A DNA stretch of 64,000 nt from Medicago truncatula (lineage: Eukaryota; Streptophyta; Magnoliopsida; Fabales; Fabaceae): NCBI RefSeq assembly GCF_003473485.1, contig NC_053048.1, forward strand, positions 36,576,755-36,640,754, read 5' to 3'. A program made the translations under genes and the position numbers. Positions 12,689 to 23,318 of the stretch are shown here, one piece after another (the first letter of the stretch is position 1; every line of letters begins with the position of its first letter). The notes under the pieces were generated by a model, which saw only the letters and a program-made list of their open reading frames with translations, did no database searches and was not told the DNA's origin.

Positions 12689-15600
12689 TCAAGGACTGAC
12701 AACCATATGATCTTGAAACACTTTAACATCTTGTTTGCACACCAAACGGCAGCCGCTATTCACTATTTGCAATGATTGACAACAATAACATTTCAATGAA
12801 AATTCAACGTCGTCCCAATAATCATCTTCGAGAATTTTGTCGCGGAATTGTTCAATGGACAAGTAGAGAATATAAAGATGAGGATAACAGGGATCCATAG
12901 GAGGTAATCTCCTGGTGCTGATCAATTGCTTACCATTAGGCGAAAACAAATAACAATCAATCTCATGATTGCACAATTCAGGTGGGACGGCATAACTCAC
13001 TAATAGGAAACACAATGCAAATCCTACCCATTCATCTTGAGGGAAATTATTAGGGATGTGTACTTTTTCCCAGGAAACGGATCTTTGAGGAACAAACCAA
13101 GATGGAATTTCATCCCCTGGGATAAGCATGTCAAATCTTGTTGTGGGGAGACAACGACCCTGCAACACATAATTGTGAAACTTTTACTACAAAGTTAATC
13201 TTACAGCTCATATTCTATTTGTATCATTGTGCTACACATTTATTGGCTTAATGTATCACCATTCTAAGTACTTCAATTTATACACAGTTACAATATAATG
13301 AATTAAGGATACATACCTCCATAAAGCTTTTAAATTCTCGAGGTAAGGACAGTTGTATTGGTGATGCAAAGAGACTGCATGGCTTTGCTGGATCGAATTT
13401 GGGAGTTTCCAGTGAATCACAATTGCTTGCATCCAACTGCATTATACTTGGTGGAAGCTCTGGCAGCAATTGAAGCTTTTCGCAGCAATTTAGAGTAAGA
13501 AGTTCCAGCTTCGAGAGTTCAGAAATGCTGCTTGGTATGGTAACAAAATTGTTACCAGTTAGATCCAAAGACACCAATGACGTTAATTGGAGAAAATAAT
13601 GTGGGATTGATTCTTCAGAAAGATCACAATAACTTAAATTTATATGTTTTAAAGAGGGTAGATTCCAAGCAGAATGTGGAAATCTGAACCCAGTGGGAGC
13701 TGGTTGACTCGCTCGCATCCGGTTGAAAGGAATAAACCGGTTCATTGACTTGGCCAACGTCCCTTTGCAACCAGCAAATGATAATACTTTAAGACTATCT
13801 GGCAATCTATAGAGTTCATCAATAGAAGTATCATTAGCATGGAGTTCCTCCAAACACTTGATTTCCTTTAAACCATCTGGCAATCTACACAGTTTTGAGC
13901 ACCCAGAAATATCCAAAACTCTGAGGGAATTCAATCCATGAATGGTATCTGGAAGACAAACAAGACTTTTGCAGTCCTTCAAGTTCAAATCAGTAAGTCC
14001 AACTAGGCGTCCAAGTGATGAGGTTAGATTCCTTAAAGCTGTTCCTTGTAAAGCAAGGATTGATAGATTTTCCATGCTTTCCCCAAACTCTGGAAGGAAT
14101 TTAAATTCACAGCATCCAGAAAGAATCAACTCCTTCAGGGAACTCATCTCCAATTTCTCAGGAAGAGCTTCAAGACTTTTGCAGTCCTCTAAATTCACCA
14201 GAACAACTTTATTGTGGTGTACAAGGGAAGGATGAACCTCAGTTAGGCTTGCGCAGCCTTTAAGAATCAATTTTTCAAGATTTGGAACCCCATAAAAATC
14301 AGGCAATCTCTTTAGGTTCTTGGAAAATTTCAAATTCAGATACTTCAGATTTTCCATAAACTGCTCAAAATTGTAAAATTATCAGCATCAAATGTCATGG
14401 TTATAAAACTTAATAGAGCTATTAGTAGAAGTGACTTACATTTATTCCTTGCCAAAGTAGTTCAAGTTGGCTATGAGATAGTTTAATGTCAACAACTTCA
14501 TCCAGTTGATTTGTTTGTGCAAGAGTCTTTAAAGGACATCCTCTCCACCGAAGAACTTTCAAAGAACTAGGAAGGCAGCTGAGGCCAAGGGGAAGATGCA
14601 CCTCATTTAAGCTGAGTAATTTTATCTGAGTTGCCATTGAGAATGCTTCAGTGCTCCAGCGTGCTTCATATGGTTGGAGTGAGTTGAGAACTACACTGCT
14701 AATTTTTTCGGTTCCCTACAAAATCATAATAATCTCATAGAATGAGGGGGACACGATCTTAAACAAACAAAATATTGTATGATTTGCTATGGTTGTATGT
14801 TATAGTAAAAAAAAAAAATTACTTCATATAAAACCAATTATCCAACCGTGGCAGAAAAATTAGTAACCACCTTATTTTTTGTCAACACACGATCAATGTC
14901 TTCTTTAGACCATAATCTGCTACGTTTGCCTGGATCATTTGGAGATTCCTGAATTACAATATTCCTTCCCATTTCTTGAAGCAAATCATGCATCCCCAGT
15001 TTATTATTGACACGATCTAGAGTTATCAAAGATCTGTCTATCAAAACTTGAATTGTAATTTCGGGGTGATATCCACAATTTTCTAATATATTTATTACTT
15101 TATCTCTCTTCATTCCCTTGAAGAAACAGGAAATATCTAGAAATATATTCTTCTCCATGGCATCTAAGCTCTCATAACTTATTTTCAGTTTATCTTGGAT
15201 TTCACGTAGAGGAGCACTTCTTATATTTTTAATAGCACTATGCCAAAGATCAACACTTCTTCCATAAAGATAGGAACCTAACACCTCAAGTGCCAATGGA
15301 AGACCACCAGCATATTCCACCACTTCTTTAGACAAATCCAAATAGCCTTCTTGTGGTTTATCTCCTTTAAAGGCTTTCAAACAAAAGACATTAAGGGCTT
15401 CGTTTTGGAATAGCATCCCAACCTCATAAGGTTGATGTACTCCATGTGTTATCAACCAGTGTTTATCTCTTGTTGTGATTATTACTCTACTTCCTGGACC
15501 AAACCAATCTTGCTTCCCAGCCAAATTCTCCAACTGATTTATTTCATTCACATCATCAAGAACAAGTAGAACCTTTTTTCTGCATAAAGAATTTTGTATT

Positions 15601-17386
15601 GTTTTTTTGCCATCATACAAATTATGAAAATCATTTCTACTTATACTTAGATGAGAAAGAAGTTGCCTTTGTATGTGAACTAAACCATTTGCCTCAGATA
15701 TCTCTCTAACATTTTCAAGAAAGCAAGTAGTTTGAAATTCACATTGGATTGCTTCGTAAACAGCTCTAGCAATAGTTGTCTTACCTATGCCACCCATACC
15801 CCATATGCCTATAAAGCGAACATCATTCAACCCCATACCTAAGAGCTTGTTCACTTCCTCCACTTTTGAAGCAATCCCAACAAGGTTCTCTGTACAAGAT
15901 GGCAATTTAGGAACCAACTTTCTATGTATGTGTTGAGCAATGCTTTCAACTAGTAACGCCTCGTGCCTGTTCAAGTAGAAGCAGACAACAACCAAACCGT
16001 AAGCAAATAAAAAAACAAACTGAAAATATAAGTTCTTATTTTTCCGTTTGATCCAAGGTAAAGCCTGAAACAAATTCCATGACACACTATGAAGGACCAA
16101 CTCAAGTTGAAAGTCAAGGCTAATGAAAACTTGGAAATGATTTTGTATGTATAACATGTCCCATCAGATGAAATATAAGGTAAAGCTAGCTAGGCATATT
16201 ACTGTGATTTTCAATTTTTAATAAAGTTAAACCCATGTAAAAGAATATGCTTGACATTTGATATTAGGCAGAATTGGTTATGATATGTAAAAAGGAATAG
16301 ATTTTGAACTGCTAATAATATACAACAAGTAACTATACATTTGTGTAGCCTGAGGTTCTGGAGCCCCCACGGGGTAAGCGAGCGGATTAGGAAGGGGGTG
16401 GGCAACCTCTTCACCTAAAACGTCAAGGTCGAAAAAGGTCCAGGCCGAGCTGGAACCTTCATGTGAACCCACACTCATGCGAGTGTTACACCAAAAATAA
16501 TTAAACAATATGTGATAACTGAACTTTCTAAATGATCAAGTGCGTGTTTGGTCCTACGGTGATAAAAATTGATTCTGAATGAATTGATTCTGGCTAAAAA
16601 TGAGTTGAATGTAAAGTGATTTATGTTTGGATACATTCAGGTACAAAATTGAACTGTAAATTCAAGGCTAGAAATCAATTATGGAGACAAAAGTTCCAAG
16701 CTATAGAATTACTTTTGGAGGCAAAATCAATTCTACTTGAGAGCATCCAAGCATGACAAAATCAAATCTACACATGTAGATTAAATTTTGCCTCATCCAA
16801 AAGTCAATGAAGTCAACATTAATCTCTAATGATAGGATAAGTAACTTATTGGCCCTTGGTGCTTATAAAAAAAATAAAAAATAACTTACTGGCCCTTGGA
16901 ATCCCATCCAGAGTAACTGGCAACTTGTGTGAAAGCATCTCTCCATCTATCAACCCTGTCACTGTGTTGACCAAATTTCTCTAGATGTTTTCTGAAAGAT
17001 TCCTCAAAGCATCCTCTTTGATGTCTTACATCAGATGGATCCACACCATAGAAGACTGGTAAAACTTCTAGACCCTTATTGCTGCATTCCATGATCATTT
17101 GAAGTTCATCCAAACACCAGGTGGAGGAAGCATAGTCTGGTGAGAGGACAGTGATGGCAAACATAGAATCTTTAATTGCATTGATTAGCTTTTCTGAAAT
17201 GACTTGCCCTCTCTCAAGGTCTTTGTCATCTCTAAAAGTTGTTATCCCTTTTCTTTCAAGGGCAGCACATAAATGATCAGTGAATCCTTTGCGTGTATCT
17301 TCTCCTCGAAAACTCAAAAACACATGGTAGCTGCATAAACTTGTGGTTGAACTTGATCTGCAAGAAGAAGAAGAAGAGGCTTCCAT
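12689..17386 (-). CDS. TIR-NBS-LRR immune receptor (TNL-2), tandem copy of TNL-1
   Basis: Deduced exons: 16890-17386 (TIR), 14871-15966 (NB-ARC), 14440-14715, 13317-14360 (LRR) and 12689-13159 (C-JID), giving 3384 bases and 1127 residues in frame. Exons 2 and 3 have exactly the lengths of TNL-1 (1096 and 276 bases). The TIR exon is 39 bases shorter at the N-terminus and the LRR exon 48 bases longer. TIR motifs FLSFRGEDTRKGF and STWCLDEL are intact. NB-ARC has GMGGIGKTT, VLLVLDDVNEIN, GSRVIITTRD, GLPLALEVLGS, FLDISCFFKG and GMHDLLQEMG. The C-terminal GDEIPSW domain follows. Differences from TNL-1 are denser in the LRR exon. It is an intact, presumably functional receptor; effector unknown. Intron 1 (15967-16889) carries two insertions that TNL-1 lacks. 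Confidence 0.93.
16347..16487. mobile_element. GC-rich insertion in TNL-2 intron 1
   Basis: About 140 bases, clearly richer in G and C than the surrounding intron (gcccccacggggtaagcgag), interrupt sequence that is continuous in TNL-1 intron 1 near 8095-8105. I could not assign it to a known family. It has no clear tRNA boxes and no inverted ends. An insertion or captured fragment is inferred from the alignment gap only. Confidence 0.5.
16541..16780. mobile_element. MITE-like element in TNL-2 intron 1 (gtgtttggt family)
   Basis: Absent from TNL-1 intron 1. Begins gcgtgtttggtcc and contains repeated attgattct, gtaaagtgattt and atgtttggata blocks. The same blocks occur in reverse orientation at 29305-29541 inside the plastid L5 gene, so the two are copies of one short dispersed family. 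No open frame. Confidence 0.65.
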
Positions 17387-19111
17387 TTGTTCAACAATTG
17401 CTACAACTTTTCATCAGCGACTAGTGTTTGAGACAGTCCTTGGATGTTGGCTAATCCATGCTTTAAATGGTCTTCGTCACTCGACGGTGAGATTGATTGG
17501 TCGTTTGTTAAGGATTAAAATAAAGGGAAATTCTATGGTTAAGTTGCTAAAATGACTTTTTCGGTGAATTAACTCTACAGCTAATAAGAACACTGTTAGT
17601 TATGTGTTATAGTGGCGGATGCATGGTATGTATTGTGTACCTTCAGTCAAATTTAATTGTATTTTAGCCCTTAGATTTTTTGAATCATCAGATTAAACAC
17701 TTCATTGGTGTTATTGTGTTGTCTTTCACACTATATTTATTTCTTTTCTCCTTTTTGAATTTTTCTTCCTTCTATTTCAAAAAATATTAAATAAACCTTC
17801 TTATGATAATCCTTTTTATAAAAAAAAAATATTTCATTATTAAAAATAAATAAACCCAGGAAGATTATGAACATCATCGCCATGTTCATACCTTCATCAT
17901 CTTCTTTATTGAACAAAAAACAAAATAGCTACTCTAATTCACCACCAAAAATTAAAATGTCATGATTTATGTTATTAAAGTTTCCAGATCTATGTCGTAA
18001 AATTCAGCAACATAGGCGCAAAGATAGGATGAACGCGACGATGACAGCAGTAATCCGGCGATGGTTTAAATGTTGTTTGAACAACACACAACATTTTTTT
18101 CAAACACCTGATTTTGTGATTTAAATAGATAGGAAGGAAGAGGAGAATTAGAAGAGTATTGAAAACGAATTATAATCATCATTTTCAACTTTGAAATTAA
18201 GTACAGATCATCGGGTTCAATTTCGGGTGTGAATGATCTGAATCGGGTTTAAACGACCCGGTTGGAGGTTGAAGACGACTTCCTCTTTTTTTTAATCGGA
18301 CTTTCTATTACAAATAGAAAAGAGCGAAAAAAAGGTACAAATACATTATATGCGTGGCAGTGGTTTAGCAAATTTTCAAAACATTTTGGTCGCGGGGTCG
18401 ATCCCTGCTCTCTTTATTTTTGTTTTGCAATTGACATGTTTTCCAATTCCTTTTCAATTAATACGGTAGCAAATTTTTTTAAGGAAAGATAAGAAAAAAT
18501 CATGATAAAAAAGTTAACGTGTGGATTTCTTTCATTATAGACATAACCAAGCATTTATTAGATTTGGTATGCCTATTAATAATAGTAAATACCGAAATAA
18601 ATGCGCAATTACTTTGGAACAGCTTTGACTTTTGATTTTTATATAAAAAAATAATCACAATTTGAAAAAATTGAAGGCTCAAGGTTTCGAACCGTGTTAT
18701 CAAGTACTTGTTTTTAGTAATCGAGTGAAATATATTATATATTTATACTATTACTTATTGAAAATTTGTAAATTCAAAAATAAATATAAAACTAAATTTA
18801 TTGAAACAAATAATGTTGAAACTAAAGTAGCCGTTAATTCATTAAACCAATGATTATTTAACAAATGGAGTGAAATATTTAATGGATAGGATTGAAAGTA
18901 TTACATATAGTTTTTTGAGATATTTACTCTACATAAAATATTAAGAATTCAATAAAAATATTAAATAAAATATTTTGTGGATAAGATCAATAGTTTGTTG
19001 AGATATTTATTTGAAATAAAATTTTGATTTTAAAAATAAAAATAATAAAAATATTGACAAGTAAATTTTGTACTCCTATATCTTTATAGAAAAAAGTTAA
19101 TCTAATTAAAC
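17387..19111. other. Spacer 5' of TNL-2
   Basis: No gene supported. The first 100 bases should hold the TNL-2 promoter. At 18345-18410 a tRNA-like pair (gtggtttagc, then gcggggtcgatccctgc) looks like the 5' end of a decayed SINE, and 18665-18700 has a second box-B-like stretch. The remainder is AT-rich and featureless. Confidence 0.4.
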
Positions 19112-19786
19112 GGTCTGGTTAATTACATTTGTTTCCGTTTGTGATCTAGACCCTTTTCAGTCGTTGGACAAGCGTACTTCTCAATTGACTAGGTTTGTGA
19201 AGGGATAGTTTGTCAAATCGACTTACCAATCAGATTTCAATCTGAAAAATTCAAGTTCCTACTTCCTTCTTACTCTATTAAGGTCATATTCAAAGGTCTC
19301 ATTGATTATATTTGTTTCCGTTTGTGACCTAGACTCTTTTCAGTCGTCGGACATGCATACTTCCTAGTTGACTAAGTTTCTAATGTGATAGTTGGTCAGA
19401 TTGACTTACATCAAAGATTCCGATTTCCAAAATTTCAGTTCGTCCTTCGTTCTTATTTCAATAAGGTCATATTCAATGGTCTGATTGATTATATTTGACA
19501 TCGTTAAGTCGATTTGGTCCATTTTGATCGTTGGAGCAATGTCCTTCCATGTTGACTAGATTTCAAATGTGATAGTTTGTAAGATCGAATTACACTGAAG
19601 ATTCCGATTTCCAAAATCCCAGTTCCTACTTAGTTCTTATTCTAATAAGGTCATACTCAATGGTCTGATTAATTATATTTGATATCGTTAATCGATTTGG
19701 TCCGTTTGATCGTCGGGTCAATGTCCTTCCATGTTGACTAGATTTCAAATGTGATAGTTTGTCAGATCGACTTACACCGAAGATAA
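19112..19786. repeat. Satellite-like tandem array, unit about 183 bp
   Basis: Four units start at ggtctggtta or similar at 19112, 19295, 19478 and 19662 (spacings 183, 183 and 184), the last truncated at about 19786. Each unit holds the same ordered blocks: gattatattt, ctagac/ggtcc, cagtcgt/gatcgt, gttgactag, tgtgatagtttgtcagatcgacttac, gattccgatttccaaaat, cttattctaataaggtcata. The unit length is close to that of plant centromeric or pericentromeric satellites. I recall legume satellites of similar length but cannot compare sequences. Confidence 0.9.
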
Positions 19787-21446
19787 AACTTTAATAGTTC
19801 ATTATTATTTTAAAAATATCTCCAAAAGAAATTTATTTATTTTGAAAACTCATGACTATTTCAAAATATCAACATTAATAAATGTTTTTTATTAAATATT
19901 TTTAAGACAAAATTTTTATTTGTAAATTCTTTAACTATTATCCTAAAGACATCGATTAACAAGAACCTACAATTTTTTATAGAGACCAACTATTCAACTA
20001 AGTCAATTGATTTAATTTAGTTCAATACCCTTGCTATGATAATGACATGTCCAATTTTTAAAACATAAGGGCTATGACTTTACTTTAGTGGGTACGGTTA
20101 GACAAGTGATTTTATTTTGAATTTTTATGTACCATAAATTTTTCAAAATTGTCCTCAGTCGTACTCTTATTGTCACTGTTATGATAGACTTTATGGTCAA
20201 TTTCCTATTAAATAATAAGAAAAACAATATATTATGACATAAATAATAAGAAAAACAATATATTATTTACATATAAAAGAATTTTTATTAGTAAAAACAT
20301 TAAATTATTGGATTTTTCTTTGATATCTTTAAAAGTTTAATAATATTATCAACAAAAAAAATTATCAATATAATTGTTTTTTTATATAATTTCCGGTAGT
20401 ATAGTAGAAAAATTGATTTTCTTGGTCGGTGGAATTTTCTACATTTGTATCTTATAAAAAGGAGTACTATTGAAATTTCTAAAGCATGAAATTAATGATA
20501 ATTATTTGTTCATTCAATATAATTTAAAACCCGTTAAATAAAATCAGAACGCCTAACTTTCTAAAACATAGTGGTTAGTTGGTTGGTTAAGGCAATCATT
20601 TTCAAATGGTTGGTCACAGGTTCGATTCCTATAATGTTGTAAGATGTTTTTTTTTAATTTTTTTTAATACTTCATCTTCTACCTCCAGACGGGTCATGAC
20701 GACCCGGTTAAAACCCATGCGACCCAAAACCAAAAAAATATAACTTGAAGTCATTTTATCATCAAAAACACATTTTCAACACATATTCATGAACAAAAGT
20801 AACATTTTTTGCGATTTCAAGCAATGTTTTGTAACTTTAAGCACTCTAATTGAAATAAATAAATTTAATTTCAATAAAAAATACCCAAAATTGTTGTTGA
20901 CGTTTTTGAATCTATGGTAGGTTTATTGTGATGGATCTATAGCTTCATCTGCATTTTTACTTTATTGTTTCTATGCAAATGTAATTACTTATTATGTTTT
21001 TTTTTTTTAATTTTGTAATTTCTTTTTCTTCTTTTTTTTTCCAATTTTTTTCACATGAAGATGATGAAGACGATGAATGTATGATGAAGATGTTGAAGAG
21101 TGACATAGTGATTTGATAAAAATCTGAAAGAAATAAAATATGGATAAATAAAGAAAGAGAAAGAAATATGAGAGAGATGAATGAGTGATAAAGAGGAAAG
21201 AGAATTGGAAAAATAAGTAAAATCATGTGCAGAGGGTTTACCACAATAACATAGAGACCAAACAAATCTAACTGTTAAGATCTTGAAATAAACTTGTCTA
21301 TGGTGGAACATATGAAGCAAGTGATCCATATTAGAGTTTGTCCCAACATCTGACATGTCATGGCTTGAAATCTGATTGGCTGAATTAAACGACTTTACCA
21401 AAAAAGTCAATTCCCCGACTTCTTCGTAGAAGCTCCCTTAAAATAA
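19787..21446. other. AT-rich spacer with a SINE-like tRNA motif
   Basis: No gene supported. At 20571-20640 a tRNA-like pair (tggttagttggttggtta, then ggttcgattcct) followed by poly-T resembles a decayed SINE head. Open frames on the minus strand around 20957-21410 are low-complexity (Ser/Phe/Leu-rich) and have no recognisable domain. Confidence 0.4.
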
Positions 21447-21740
21447 GGCTTAATAGTAGTTTTCGCCTCTTAACTGTTACGAAGTTGCGATTTTGCCCTC
21501 CCTACAAAACCGTTTTAAGTTTTGCAACTGTAGCAGTTTTGACCTCCAAGATTAAAAAAAATAACATGTGGCACCTCACTTAGGGTGTCACGTCAGCGTG
21601 GACCGAGTCTAAATTGACCTTGGGGGAGAAAATTGTCACAGGTGCAAAACTTAGGGGGCGGTTTTGTATTTTTTTTTTTTAGAGGACCAAAATTACAACT
21701 TTGGAAAAGTTAGGGGGCTAAAACTACTATTAAACTTTAA
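21447..21740. mobile_element. MITE with long terminal inverted repeats (ttaatagtagtttt family)
   Basis: The left end reads ggcttaatagtagttttcgcc...aacttt/aagttgcgattttg. The right end is its inverted counterpart (accaaaattacaactt...agggggctaaaactactattaaac). About 290 bases, inverted arms of about 50 bases, no coding capacity. A non-autonomous DNA element. Confidence 0.8.
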
Positions 21741-21948
21741 AATAAAAGTAAGTTTGAGGTAAAATAATTTAGAGATTATTTCTTTTAGAGATTTTATTAA
21801 AAATTAGAATCTATTTTATATTTATTTATTGTAATAAAAATCACTTTTTTTTAAAAAATTATTTAGTTTGATTGGATACAAACAAATAGACTCTAGATTA
21901 ACGAATCATTCAATTGTATACCAAGTTTTCAAAAAAATATACTCTCTT

Positions 21949-22237
21949 CGTTCCGAATTATAAGATCATTTAGAAAAAATAATGTTTGTTTTTAAACATC
22001 AGACTATCTACAATTTTTTAAATACATTCATTACTCTTGTTCCCAACTACACCCCTTATTAATTCTATAAATTATCTTGAATATTGAATGTATTTAAACA
22101 TAAAGAGCAATTTAGTTTCCTTAAAAAAAAAACAATTTAATATTAGTTACACACTTTTTGAAAAAAATTATTATTCCAACTTTTTTAATACTCATATTTT
22201 TGTGGAATACTCGTATATTAAGCCATGGAAGGAGTAA
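21949..22237. mobile_element. Stowaway-like MITE
   Basis: Begins tactctcttcgttccgaattataagatc and ends ttaagccatggaaggagtaata; the ends are imperfect inverted repeats of about 20 bases in a TA context. It is about 290 bases and AT-rich with no open frame. It resembles the better preserved element at 22648. Confidence 0.55.
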
Positions 22238-22647
22238 TATTATTTGTGTATTTTACTGTCTTTGTTGTTATTGGTTAGCTAAATTAGTAATGAGTTAACT
22301 CACGTGCAAGTATAAGGGTTGAATTTTTGTTCTCAACGTGAAAATTTCTTTAGCGTTTCTTCTAATCTTTATTATAAAAAAAATTGACTTTTTAGATTTA
22401 TTGTGTAAATGATGTATCTAATTTATATTTACAACGAGATATATTAATTATTCAATGAATCTAAAAAGTTAATAGTTTCTTATATTCTAACCTTGATGAA
22501 CCCCATGGAGTCCATTTCATCTGAACTTGTTTTTTAAAAGATAAAATAAAAAAATAAGGATAAGTTTTTATTGTCTTGTTTTTGGTTGGTTGACTGAGAA
22601 GCTTCCTTGCTCTTTCCTATCTCGGATTTCTACTAGTATATCGTATT

Positions 22648-22957
22648 CCCTCCGTCTCGCAATATTAATCGTTTAAGGTTTGTGCGCGCTTATTAAGGAA
22701 ATGATTAATTATGTTGATTTAAATGGTAAAATTAGTAGCATTTACTAAAACACTCTTATTAATTGCAGTTAACGGAGTAGTTAGTTGGATGTAATTCAAT
22801 AAATAAAGATATAATAGTGGAACAAAATAATAAATGTTCAATAAATAAAGATATAATAGTGGAACAAAATAATAAATGTTGCATTGGTACCGTAAAACAA
22901 CAATTATTTTGAGAAAAAGATAAAATGCTAAAGCGACAATAATTGTGAGACGGAGTG
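22648..22957. mobile_element. Stowaway-like MITE with internal 42-bp tandem duplication
   Basis: The left end tccctccgtctcgcaatattaatcg and right end acaataattgtgagacggagtgag are inverted repeats of about 25 bases, with TA-containing flanks, as in Tc1/mariner-derived Stowaway MITEs. Inside, a 42-base block (ttcaataaataaag...) is repeated exactly twice at 22795-22836 and 22837-22878, so the second copy is very recent. It ends 360 bases upstream of the CNL start codon. Confidence 0.8.
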
Positions 22958-23318
22958 AGTATTTATTATTTATGGGTCCCGCTAACCGGTGTTCCCGAGG
23001 CACAGTTAAGCATACCATAAAATAGAATTATTACCATAAAAAAAAAACTGTTTTTAACTTTATTACAAATTAATTACGCAATTTTAATACATTAACTAGT
23101 ATATAACTTCCTTTTTCATATCTTTAACCAATGTCTAGAGTTACCATTTTCCATTATTTTTTTTTTCTTTTTCTTTCCATATCATGAATCCAGCTTGTCA
23201 ACCCTCTCTTACATGTTCCTTGATCTTTTCCAAGAACACATAAAAGGATCTCCAAGTTACCTTGCTTTCTTAATTCAACTTTCACCAAAACAGCTCTCCT
23301 CTGGAATAAAAAAAAAAA

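Noticed and set aside
20571-20640. Possible tRNA gene (ggttcgattcct box)
   Set aside because: No acceptor stem or anticodon arm can be formed around it; a decayed SINE head is more likely. The same applies at 18345 and 60796.
20957-21410. Minus-strand frames of about 100-120 codons
   Set aside because: Low-complexity Ser/Phe/Leu-rich translations from AT-rich DNA with no domain or splice context.
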